DNA of 64,000 nucleotides, from assembly GCF_048564905.1 (NCBI RefSeq), contig NC_133006.1, forward strand, positions 24,024,001 through 24,088,000, read 5' to 3'. The stretch's first letter is position 1. Each line of letters starts with the position of its first letter. The notes under the pieces are model-generated. The model ran no database searches and was not told where the DNA came from. It worked only from the letters and a program-made list of their open reading frames with translations. This document shows, in pieces, positions 53,047 to 64,000 of the stretch. This DNA comes from Vicugna pacos. Its lineage: Eukaryota; Chordata; Mammalia; Artiodactyla; Camelidae. The position numbers and the translations under genes are program-made.

Positions 53047-53174
53047 AGGGGGGACAGCCTGGGGAGGAGTCCTGTTTTGGACATGTTACTTCTGAGAGGC
53101 TCAGGAGACCTCCAGGCAGAGGAGTCCTTGCGGAGGGAAGGTTCCAGGGGGGTTGCTGAGAGCCGCAGACAAGA

Positions 53175-53460
53175 CCTAGACTGACATCTGAAGGATGAGG
53201 GGAAGGAGAGGATGGGCACAGAGAGGTGGCGCCAAGACCGCAGGAGGGGCCAGAGGGGCGGCAGGGAGGATTCCAGGGGGAAGAGGAAGAGGCTGAGAGG
53301 ACAGGGGAGCTGAGGCAGCGTCTTCCTGAGCCTCTTGGGTGTGACTGATGAAACCAGCCCTAGGGTGGGGAGAAGGAATCAGGATGTCCTTGAATTTCCT
53401 TCATCTGCAGTCACCCCAGGTGCTCCTGGATGAAATTCCTTGGCTGTCCCTGTGTGCCTG
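53175..53460 (-). pseudogene. PSORS1C1: Broken relic of the last coding exon of PSORS1C1 (SEEK1)
   Basis: On the minus strand the frame passes AKEFH then GVTADEGNS, matching KEFH and the downstream region of human SEEK1. About 150 bp further down, the DNA still fits the human protein (GACATCCTGATTCCTTCT for DILVPS, CCACCCT for HP, CCCCCTGGAATCC for PSGIH) but only by changing frame, with stops at TGA and TAG. Its position between the CCHCR1 3' end and PSORS1C2, antisense to both, is the human arrangement. Human SEEK1 itself is a poorly characterised 152-residue protein. The assignment relies on my memory of the human sequence. Confidence 0.6.
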
Positions 53461-54034
53461 AAGAAGGCACACCCTGGAGAGAGCACACGGGGTCCTAAGG
53501 GGAGCGGAAGTTCTGGGGAAAGAACTGAGCCCCAAGCAAGAAGGTTCAAATCAGGATGAGGTGGGAGAAGCTTGGTGTACCAGCTGAGACCACCCTGGCT
53601 GCATCCCAGGTGTTCCAAGGGAGCACCCCATTCCTCTCCTCCTTGTCCCCTGCAATCACCCATCCCCTGCCTGGCATCCTGCTTCTCAGCCTGTGTAATT
53701 AGGCTGCTTCCCCACGCATGGTTTGCTCTCATTCCTTGCCTACCAATGGCTTCAAGGGATGAAAGGTGGAAGTCCCTATGATTATGGGTTCCCGCATGGT
53801 GTGTGTGAAGAGGGATGTGAAAACAAGGATGGGGTGACCAAGGTCAAGTTCATCGATAAAGCCAGGATGGCTGGATCCAGAGCTGGGGAACTAAAATGAG
53901 GGACGCCACCATCAGAGGTTACACATTAGCTGTGGCCTTCCAAACGGGTTTGACTAGTTAAATTCTGGTTATATTCCTTGTGTCACTGGGCTGGGCCCTT
54001 CCCAGAGATTGGCTTCCTCCTCTCCCTCCTCCCC

Positions 54035-54040
54035 TATAAA
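54035..54040 (+). promoter_or_regulatory. TATA box of PSORS1C2
   Basis: TATAAA in CCCTATAAAACC lies about 70 bp before the PSORS1C2 start codon. A TATA promoter fits a tissue-restricted, epidermal gene. Confidence 0.75.
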
Positions 54041-54108
54041 ACCTCTAGAGGTTCCCAGGCACCCAGACTTGGCCCACCCCTGACTTTGGGGGCCAGGAGA
54101 CAGCCAAG

Positions 54109-55117
<1,009 letters not shown>

Positions 55118-55552
55118 TGGGATCCCCCAGAGGCATCCCGGGCCTCCAGACAGAGTGCACTCAAGATACCTCTACCCTCTTGATTTCCCTTGAATCTCCC
55201 CAGTTTAGCCTAACTCCTTAATTCCTTTGCTTACTCCTTCAATTTTATTCTGTTCCCTGAAGGTGTTGTCATCAATATTTTCTGTCCCCTCCTGAGATCT
55301 CTACTTAGCACCACATTCCCCCTCCTTTTTTCTCTGACAGCAGAAGCGTACACCCCTGCCTCACGTCCAGTCCTCTCCCCTCCCACCTCCTCTTCCCCAA
55401 GCCCGGGTTTCCTTGGGCAGGGCTGGCAGCACTGTGTCTCTGCTGCTACCTGGTGGCCGAAAGCTGGGAACTATCAGGAGCTGACTGCTTCCATGAAATG
55501 GAAAAATGAAAACAATGTTTTCCTAATGTTGAATCTCAGCTGCTTCTTTGCC

Positions 55553-55558
55553 AATAAA
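55553..55558 (+). terminator. PSORS1C2 polyadenylation signal
   Basis: AATAAA about 440 bp after the stop codon; the first good signal downstream. Confidence 0.75.
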
Positions 55559-55599
55559 CATTCGAATGTCCTCCTCACAGCCACAAACCTACAGAGGTC

Positions 55600-57895
55600 T
55601 GACAGTCATTTGTGTTTCTGTCTTGCCCATATGCATAAGGATGTGGAACTCAGCAGGTGGAGGGTTGGAAATTTGACTATCAGAGTCACAATGACATTCA
55701 GACCCACATGTCTCCCATTCTGGGACCTCTATTTTGGAGAATGGGAGATCAAGTTAAGTCTCTGTTTAGTAGTTTGTGGTTTGCATACCTCTGGCTGAAC
55801 ATGAAAACTTTTCCAGGGGAATTGGGGGGAGGACCAAATTTTAAGGGGATCAATTTTCAGAAATACATGTGTCTCTTCCTAAAATGAATCTGCCTGAGAA
55901 GTGTGTCTTCCTTTTCCACCTGCCTTCTTTAACAACCCGCACCTTATCCCACTAGACAGAGATAGGCCAAGCTCTCTTGCCTGTAACTGAACCGGACCAG
56001 GGAGCTCTTCCTGGCATGGCCAAGTGAAATCAATGGAAAATACAAATCAGCCCTTTCCATTGCATTAAGAGATGCATTTTCAGTAAAAGTTTACTTTTCT
56101 GTTGACTCATTGTCAATATTTGTAGTTTTGATCAATAGCATCTTGTAATAATTGTAATTATAAACCCAGTGCAGAATACCTATTTTTAACATTTTGAGTC
56201 TTACGGTCATAGAAAATAAATTTCAGTTTATGTACGTATTTTGTTACAGGGATATACAATAAAAGACTTTCCGAAGATACACTAAAATACAAAAAAATAC
56301 AATGAAAAAAGTTTCATTAGGATAAAACTCAGTAGAGAAAGTGAAATGGGAAAAGGAACTAAAAAGAAAAAGAAATGAGGTAAATTGGTTGACTGGCTAA
56401 CGGACTTGTTCACTTATTAAAAGGGTGTTAATGAATATGAAAAGGCTATGGTGTTATAGTCCTGCTACATTTAAAACAGTGGTGTGACTTTTAAAATACG
56501 TAAGTATTTACATATTTTAAATTTACATATTCAGAAAGTATACCCTTGGCAATATTTAAACATATGATTAAAAAATGTTAGTTGTTGACTTTAAAATGTG
56601 AAAGAGGTACATAGTTTTCCAAAATTCTTTAAGGGAGTATTTGAGCAGGACAGTTCGAAGGACAGGAGCCCAGAGATCCCGACAGCCTAATGTCAAACAA
56701 GCGGCTGGACAGGGTGGGGTTGAGAGGCTCAAAGAAATGAGAGTTCAGTGACCTTAAACTCTACCCTTTAGGACCCAGTTTGCTTATGTGGTAACTCCCA
56801 TCAAAATCTATAAGAGACTGTTCAGAATTCAGAAATAACCTTAGAACACAGAAGTATTGTAGGGGTAATTTGACAGGCCCCATAGTGGACTAGATTCTCT
56901 CACTCATTCATTCAACCATTATCTTATACCCTTAACGTGTCCACCAACGTTGGGTGCCACAGGAGAATCTAAAGAATAAAAACAGTTCCTATTCTCAGGA
57001 AGCTTAAAATTCGGCCAGGGGACACAGGATTTACACGCAAAGTTAAATGACAATGTCACAGACTGTAAGGTGTATTAAATAAATAATTACATGAGTAAAC
57101 ATCACAGTAAGAGCAGTAAACGCCATGAGCTCATCAGAGTCACGCACCCAGAGCTGGAGTAGTCAGAAGAGGCTTCCAGGAGGAGTCCCCAAGCCAGGTG
57201 CGGCTGGAAGGGTAGGCAGCATGGCAGGAAAACCCGCCAGGACGACCCGCCAGGCAGACCTGCCAGGAAAGGGCGGACCCGGGGCCGCAGGCGCAGGCGC
57301 GGAAGCTGGGTCCTCGCCTCCACTCCTCCCGATGCACACTAGCTTCAGGACCTGCCCTAAGCCTCTGCTCCTGTGCGTGCTGTTCCCGCTACCTGGAATG
57401 GCCTTCCTCTCCCCACACAGCTGTATTTCTCTTCAGCGTCGCTCCCTACCCTCACCTGTTCCCCCTGCCTCGCGCCACCTGGTTCTGCGGTGCACTGTGC
57501 CTGGAACAAAACTCAAAGGCCAATGATTAATTCCCGTCTCCCCTCCGCTCCCTGGCCCTGAGCCTCTGCGGAGCAGAGACCGTGTTCATTTCTTCCCGGA
57601 CTCTGTTACCGTTTTGGTGCCTACTGACTCCCAGTGTACTGTCACTCCCAGCAGCCCGGCTATGCTGCCGCTGTGCAAGGAATGCTGGAAGCACCTGGAA
57701 ATATTTCTCCCCCACATACCACCCCTCCCCCTTCCCACAGCCCCTAATGGATGATGGGAAAATATGAGTGTATCAATACCCCCATCTTCCAGATTGCCCT
57801 CAGTGAGACTTTGCTTGGTTCCACAGAGTTGCTTGGCCTCCTTCCCTTCCTGGCCCCACTTCCCCACTCCCTTTCCCTCCTCCTCACTCTCATAA
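55600..57895. other. Intergenic DNA downstream of PSORS1C2
   Basis: AT-rich and gene-free from 56000 to 57100. Around 57340-57620 the order CTGTTCCCGCTACCTGGAATG, CTTCAGCGTCGCTCCC, GCAGAGACCGTGTTCATTTC is an L2 3' fragment. No exon was recognised. Confidence 0.6.
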
Positions 57896-57897
57896 CT

Positions 57898-58002
57898 TAA
57901 AAAAAAATGTTTTAATTTTTTTCTAACGGAGGAGGATTGAAACCAGGATCTCCTGCAATGCTAAGCAGGCACTCTACCACTGAGCTATATCCCTCCCCCT
58001 CA
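57898..58002 (-). mobile_element. Camelid tRNA-derived SINE
   Basis: The minus strand shows GATATAGCTCAGTGGTAGAG (box A) and a degraded box B, with an A-rich tail on the low-coordinate side. It is head-to-tail with the next copy. Confidence 0.88.
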
Positions 58003-58014
58003 TAACTTTTCTAA

Positions 58015-58185
58015 AAAATTTTATTTATTTATTTTATGTTGTCTTTTTTGTGGGGAGGGAGGTAATTAGGTTTATTTTTACTTATTTGTTTTTTTAATGG
58101 AGGTACTGGGGATTGAACCTAAAACCTCCTGCATGCTAAGCAGGCACCCTACCACTGAGCTATATCCTCCCCACCCCCATAACTT
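58015..58185 (-). mobile_element. Camelid tRNA-derived SINE
   Basis: The minus strand shows GATATAGCTCAGTGGTAGGG, GGTTCAATCCCCAGTACC, a TAAATAAA-type tail and the ACCTAATTACC ending. It is nearly complete. Confidence 0.92.
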
Positions 58186-58329
58186 TTTAATAAATCTCTT
58201 TTACTTGAATTTTTGTCTCAGGATCTGCTTCCTGGGCATCCAAGCTAAAACACCACATGTGGTTTGCTACAGACTATTGCAGCTACTTTGTACTGCGCAT
58301 GTGCTGTAAGGGGACTGTTGCCTAAGGCT

Positions 58330-58480
58330 GTACAGATTAAGCTCTCACTTAATTTGCACAATAACCCTATTGTTATCACCGTTTCTCAGAATAGAAGAGG
58401 TTACCATGACTCAGGCAAAGTCATACAGGGTACAAATGGCAACACTGGGATTTGAACTCAGGTCCATCTTGATTTTAGCT
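58330..58480 (+). mobile_element. MIR-like SINE fragment
   Basis: ACAATAACCCTATTGTTATC, ACCATGACTCAGGCAAAGTC and GGGATTTGAACTCAGGTCC follow the MIR core order (antisense reading is possible). Confidence 0.65.
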
Positions 58481-58677
58481 ACATTATCCCATCTCTCTAG
58501 TCATCTATGTAACTCTGACACAGGTTAGTTTCTGGGCCTTCATGGACCCCATTATTAGTCAGAGTTCTCCACAGAAACAAAACCAATAGAATATACATGG
58601 AGATTTATTATAGAAATTGGCTCCTGAGATTGTGGAGGATGAGAATTTCCCCGATCTGCCATCTGCAAACTGAATAG

Positions 58678-58816
58678 CAGGGTGGGAGGATATAGCTCAG
58701 TGGTACAGCGCATGCTTAGCATACATGGGATCCTGGGTTCAATCCCCAGTACCTCCATTAAAATAAATAATAAACAAACCTAATTACCTTCCCCACCCCC
58801 AAATAAACAAACAAAA
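58678..58816 (+). mobile_element. Camelid tRNA-derived SINE
   Basis: GGATATAGCTCAGTGGTACA, GGGTTCAATCCCCAGTACC, a TAAAATAAATAATAAA tail and CCTAATTACC are all present. It is nearly complete. Confidence 0.93.
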
Positions 58817-59709
58817 CTGGAGAACAGGGAAAGCCAGTGGAGCAATTTAATCTCAGCTGAAGTTGTGAGAACCGGGGGAGCTGATGGTTGTTAAGTCCCA
58901 GTATGAGTGCAGAGGCCTAAGAATCAGGGGGCTGTTCCAAAGACCAAGAGCCAGGAGCGCTGATGTGATGTCTGAGGGCAGGAGAAGATGGACGTTCTAG
59001 CTTAAACAGGGAGCGGATTTGCCCTTCCTCCACCTTTTCGTTCTGTTCAGCCCTCGCTGATTGGATGGTGTCCACCTTCGTGAGGGCGATCTTCTTTACT
59101 TCGTCTGCCAGTTCAAACACAAATCTCTTCCAGAAACAGCATCACCGACACACCTGAATATCCTGTTTCACCAGCTCTCTGGGCATCTCTTAGCCCAGGC
59201 AAACTGACATATAAAGTGAACCATCACATACATGATCTATGAATGGCTGAATTCATTAATGAATGGTGAGTTTGAGCAGGAGAGAGTAGGTCAAAATGGT
59301 TAGAGTGAAGGGACTGTAGTCTGGAGAAGAGGCAGATATCATTGGACAGGTAGGTTGGGGGAAATTAGAGGTCTTGGTGCCCGGGCTCGGGAGCTCATAT
59401 CTGAAAGTCTTTCTCCTCTGCTAGAACTGAGTCCAGTGGTGGGGAGACACACAGACATAACTGGGTGTACCACAGTGGGGAAGTATGGGATGGAAGGGAA
59501 GAAGAAATCTGGACCCCTCAAACTGACCCTCAGCAACTTCCCAAGCCAGTAAGATGGAGTTCATTGGGAATGGAAAGAGAAAAAAATTCTCAAAGGAGAG
59601 AGAAAGTAAGGGAAAGAGCTGAGTCCCTGATGTAACCCAGGAAAGGATCTAGGGCTCTTTATATTGTGTGGTTTGGTCTTCATTGCCACCACATTATGTT
59701 GGTTTCCAT

Positions 59710-59890
59710 GTCTCTCCCCTTGTAAAGTACGAGCTTCTTGAGGGCAGGGATTGTGCTTTGTCTGTCTTCGGATGTCTTACTTCTCTCCTAGTTCCTGGCC
59801 CAGATTATTAGCCCCATTTCACAGACGAAGAGCCCACTGTTAACAGAGGTAACTCACCTGTCCAAGACATAACACAAGTGCCAAAGTCAA
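59710..59890 (+). mobile_element. L2- and MIR-like debris
   Basis: CGAGCTTCTTGAGGGCAGGG is the L2 3' signature. GCCCCATTTCACAGACGAAG is MIR-like. Both are short and old. Confidence 0.6.
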
Positions 59891-59897
59891 AACTGGA

Positions 59898-60062
59898 TGC
59901 TGTGGGGAGGGTGTAGCTCAGTGGTAGAGTGCCTGCTCAGCATGCACGAGGTCCGGGGTTCAATCCCTAGTACCTCCATTAAAAATAAATAGATAAATAA
60001 ATAAATAAATAAATAAGCTTAATTACCCCCCACTCCCAAACAAACAAACAAACAAAAAAAAC
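59898..60062 (+). mobile_element. Camelid tRNA-derived SINE
   Basis: GGTGTAGCTCAGTGGTAGAG, GGGTTCAATCCCTAGTACC, an expanded (AAAT)n tail at 59983-60015 and AGCTTAATTACCCCCC are visible. It is full length. Confidence 0.93.
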
Positions 60063-61700
60063 TGGATGCAGGCTCCAAAACAATTCTTCCCAGTTTGACA
60101 CAAGAGGTGGGTGAGTGGGAGAGGGAAGAGGAGGCAAGAAGTAAACTGGAGATTTTAATACCTATTAATAGACAGCAGGTATTGGCACCTAAAAATGGGA
60201 GGAGGCTGAGTGGGACTGAATGGTAAGGAACTGACACAGCGAACCCATTGTGCCAGTTTATCCATTCAGATTAGACAATGCTGATTCTTTCTCATCCGCC
60301 TTGGCTGATCTCCACCTAGGAGTGAATGCAATGAGGACACCACTGCATCTTATGTCAACGTGGAGTCATAGGATTATATAATAGAATAGGATCACAGACT
60401 TAGAGAACAATAGCTCAGAACTTTGGACATGGCAGGTAGTCAATAAATGCTTAACCAGTGAGAACATAGAACCCAGAACTAGTATCATGGTATAATCTAA
60501 TTATAGAAGCTGAGTTACCTTGAGAAAACATTGGGTACAGCCCTCAGCCTTTGGACAGGCAAATAATGTCTTTGGGCTAGACAGAAGAGATGTCTAGTTC
60601 AAAGACATTGTCTCCTTTGAAGATTTTTTGGGGTGGGGGAAACTCCAAACCACTCATTTGTTTCTCTGTTTTTCCATATAATGATCATTTATTAAGCATC
60701 TACTGTTTGGGATGATAGGTGATGGTGACAATTCCAGGGAGAAGTTTTGGTCCTCCCTGCCGTCAAGGAGCTCTGTGTCTAGAAAGGAAACAAAGATGTA
60801 AATCACGGCAATAAAATGTGATAAAAGTTAAATTAGAGAGGGGCACACCCTGAGGTAGGATCCCAGGAGGGAAGTCCTAACTCCTCTGCCAATTTCATGT
60901 TTCAAATTCATTTGACCAAAGACTTGCTTTAGTATACACTTAGGCTCTCTTACTGTACACTTATCACCCTAATCTTTAATTAAGTGCCCACCAGGTGCCT
61001 AGCACTGGCTCAAATAACTTGTTGAATTAAACCAAACCCATCTCCTAAGGCTTTTCCAGCTAACATCCTTCTGTTCTGTGGTGTAATTTCAGCCCCTGTG
61101 AGGGGGACAGACAGAACAGTGTAATGATGAAAGCGTCAGACTGTCACTCAAGTCCTTGTTCCTACTCTGCCATCTGTTCTCTGTGTGGCCTTGGGATGTG
61201 ACTAGGGGATTTCTTCAATAATCTCTAAAATTCCCATGCAATGCTGATAGCCTAAATTCCTTGTCTGTGGTATTCCAAGATCTACCACCAGAGGGCAGCA
61301 CAAAGACTCCTCCAAGGTGTTTCCCTCCAGAGTCCTCATTTGGCGTCTAACATCATCCACTCCCCGGGTACTCGGTCAAGCCCTTCTTAGTCTCCAGGAT
61401 GACCCCTCTAAGGTGAGTCAGGCACCTGGGATGACAGGAGGCAGGCTCTGGCGACCTAAGGGAAATTCAGGCACAGGCTATTTGGCCGAGTGGTCCACAC
61501 CTTCATTACTTATTCTTTCTCTCATTGCCAACTGAGTTCCTTCCATGAGCCGGGAAGTGCTCTAGAGCTGTGGATACAGCGGTGAGTCAGAGAGGAGGGC
61601 CTCGCCTGCAGGGGCTTACCTTCTGGGGAGGGGGAAGTGAACAATAGGCAGATGTATACGTGATGTATGTAATAGGATATCTTGTGGAGATAAGAGCTAT
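60063..61700. other. Intergenic DNA without a recognised gene
   Basis: Only short frames without family resemblance and some MIR-like text were seen. In human, 5' exons of PSORS1C1 lie in this general direction; none could be recognised here. Confidence 0.5.
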
Positions 61701-61703
61701 GCA

Positions 61704-61838
61704 GGGGGGAGGGTAGGGCTCAATGGTAGAGTGCATGCTGAGCATGCAGGAGGCCCTGGGTTCAATCCCCAGTACTTCCATTAAGAAATAAATAAATAAA
61801 CCTAATTACCTCCCCCTCGCCCTCGCAAAAAGGGGCTA
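61704..61838 (+). mobile_element. Camelid tRNA-derived SINE
   Basis: GGTAGGGCTCAATGGTAGAG, GGGTTCAATCCCCAGTACTT, an AATAAATAAATAAA tail and CCTAATTACCTCCCCC are visible. Confidence 0.92.
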
Positions 61839-61839
61839 T

Positions 61840-64000
61840 GAAGAAAAATAAGGCAGAGGAAGGAAACAGTCATAAGTGTGGGGATGAAGTGGAGCAGTTT
61901 TAATAGGGAAGTCAGGGAGGGCTTCCACCAGGACTGCATGAAATGAGGGACTGAGTTGGGTCATGTAAATACCCAAGGAGAAGAGGAAAAGCTAGCTTGG
62001 TGCTGTGTGCAGAATACCGCATCAGGATTCCGGGTAAAGTCCCCGGCTACTGGTAGTAGGCATCATCTTCACACCCTGAACTTGCGTCTGCAGCTCCAAA
62101 GGATAAATAATAATTTCTGTCTCCTAGGAGCATTGAGGGAATCAAGATCCACCCTCTACGTGCAGATGTTTGTGACCAGCTGATGGATACACACTGTCAA
62201 GGAGTCAGGGAGTCAGTGTCCTTCTCTGGTTCTGGTCCTGGGGTCCCAGAGAACAGAGCTGGGCACGGGATGCCAGTCTCTCCAGTAGGATTCTGGGTTT
62301 CCTGGTCACCTGTGTGTGCAGGTGATGCATCAGGTGACAGGGACACACTGGAGGAAGCTCCCTGCCTATGAGACACTCTCAGCCAGAGGGATTTAGACAG
62401 GCTGGAAGGAGGGGAGAAGACGCTGATCCCACCCCCAGAAGCTCTGAGGGCCACACCCTGTTTAGCAGAAGTCCTTCCAGCCTCTCCCGAAAACACATTC
62501 AGACTGTGCCCCGGTTCTCTCTCACCCTCTCCTGCTGGATCAGGAGGGAGCTGGGTCTCTATTCTGGGTGACCAATAACAATAAAATGCATTAATAGTGA
62601 CTGTGGGAAAGAATGACTATTTAATAGGTGAGCATCATGAGCAGACAATGAGTGCTGGTTTCTCTAACACTTGTTCCACAGAGCAGAGAGGATGAAAAAT
62701 ATTATTGTTACTCTAAGAGCTAATCACAGCCTCCACATGCACCTCCTCATGAGACAAGAGGGCTGGTGGCCAAATCAGATGTGACTTAAACAGAGCGATG
62801 AAGTCTTGAACTCAAGGACCATGACTGTCACTCAGCTGACTCCCTATTGTTTGCAGGAATTGGTGGGAAGGGAGAAGGATGGGGGAGGAGGGAAAGGAAA
62901 CGGGAGTGGGGGTACAGATAGCCTGGTGGGCAGAGCTCCCACCTGCCACATCTTCCTCTGCAGGATTCACTGGCTGAAGATGGCCCTGGTTCTGACACCA
63001 GCCCTCACTCCCATGTCCCAGCTGCAGTGCCCTTCGTCCATTGGAAGTTGCTAGTGGGGCTGCTAAGATGGTGAGAACAGGGCCAGGGGAAAGCAAATGT
63101 GGATACTGTCCAGGCCAAGTTCCAGGAGGTCAGTCCTAGAGGAGAGAGTGATGGCCCAGGGAGCCAAGTGGAGAAGAAAGAAGGTGTGGCTGAGTATGGA
63201 CCACGCCACTGAGTAGATTTGAGGAAGTAGATGTATTTTGATGGGGTGGAGACTGCTCTCCAGAGCCGTGATTCTCAGCTAGAGGCAACATGTTGCGCTG
63301 GGGTGAGATTCCCTAAATGAATCACCTTGGGGGGTTTTTGTAAGGACACAGCACTGCCTACCCCACCCCAGCATCAAATCAAAGCCTTGTCCAGGGGAAA
63401 TCCCAGTACTTCCTCATCGCAGCCACATGAGCTCTGCTGTTTGTCAATGGAAGTGTGCTGCCTCCTGCAGAGGACAGAGCTCATCCAGGGGAGAGAAGAG
63501 AGGCTCAAGGGAGAAGAGTCAACCATGAGGAATGAGGGCGGGACAGGCAGGCCCACGAGAGAGCGCTGGTGAGTGGCTCTGCGTCAGAGCAAAGTTCATG
63601 AGCCTGCTGCCCCTGCCCGGCTAGACCAAGCATTCTTGGAGGCCAGGCTTTGGCCATTGGTGTATCCCTGCCAGCACCTCTAGTGAGCTTTGCAAGTAGT
63701 AGACGTGGGGAGGGGTGGAAGGCATGAAACAGAGGAAGAAGATGTGGTCCAGACAAAGGCAGAAGAGGGGAGGGTGACCTGGACATGTTCATTCATTCTT
63801 TCTTTCCAAAAAATCGCCAAGTGCCTAAGTGCTTGGGATTCAGTGGACAGACATGTGTTTTGCCCCCTGCCATGGAGCCTTACAGTCCAGGGCCGAAAGG
63901 TTTGGTGGCATTTTGAGGCCAGGCAGGGGCTGCGTAGATGATGTACTGCAGAATCTATCTGAGGAGAGGGTAAAGGAGTCAGACCAGGTGGAATGTGGAT
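61840..64000. other. Terminal intergenic DNA
   Basis: No gene, RNA or repeat family was recognised with confidence. CDSN, expected further along in this direction, is not reached. Frames at 62197-62496 and 62812-63096 show no recognisable domain. Confidence 0.5.

Noticed and set aside
52832-53184. Glycine-rich frames in the CCHCR1-PSORS1C2 gap
   Set aside because: They depend on the poly-G tract and have no counterpart in related loci that I know.
55600-64000. Search for CDSN or 5' PSORS1C1 exons
   Set aside because: No corneodesmosin-like serine/glycine-rich frame or SEEK1-like N-terminus was recognised. CDSN should lie beyond the window.

Overview
This is a 64 kb piece of a mammalian MHC class I region, almost certainly from a camelid. 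The MHC placement rests on an ordered block of recognisable genes: MIC, POU5F1, TCF19, CCHCR1 and PSORS1C2. The camelid call rests on at least eleven copies of a tRNA-derived SINE (A box like TAGCTCAGTGG, B box like GGTTCAATCCC, then CCATTAAAAATAAATAAA), which I know as a camelid family. The gene order matches human 6p21.3 read from the class I side towards CDSN. CDSN itself is not reached.

Positions 1-14600 hold an MHC class I chain-related (MIC) gene on the minus strand. Its five recognised exons have correct splice sites, but it carries three disabling changes. It lies between two inverted arms. The right arm (12825-14570) contains its exon 1 and promoter. The left arm (1-2200) contains a diverged exon 1 relic of a second MIC-like gene facing the other way. 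A stretch of about 585 bp in the two arms is almost identical although the flanks have drifted strongly, which looks like recent gene conversion.

Positions 14600-29600 have no intact gene. They hold old LINE and SINE debris, a TAF13 processed pseudogene with a suspicious 79-base insert beginning GTGAGT, and the POU5F1 distal enhancer (CR4) with its paired Oct/Sox site.

Positions 29770-51950 are the dense single-copy core. POU5F1 (plus strand, 5 exons, 360 codons) and TCF19 (minus strand, 343 codons) converge. TCF19 and CCHCR1 (plus strand, 17 coding exons, 778 codons) diverge from a CpG-rich shared promoter with two NRF1-like sites. All three reading frames close cleanly across every splice junction. 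I see no camelid SINE between about 25.8 and 52.7 kb.

Positions 52-64 kb hold a broken relic matching the last exon of PSORS1C1 (minus strand), the intact two-exon PSORS1C2 (plus strand), then about 8.5 kb of repeat-rich intergenic DNA. No CRISPR array, prokaryotic gene or clear endogenous retrovirus was seen. Exon boundaries come from reading frame, splice signals and remembered family sequences; no database search was run.
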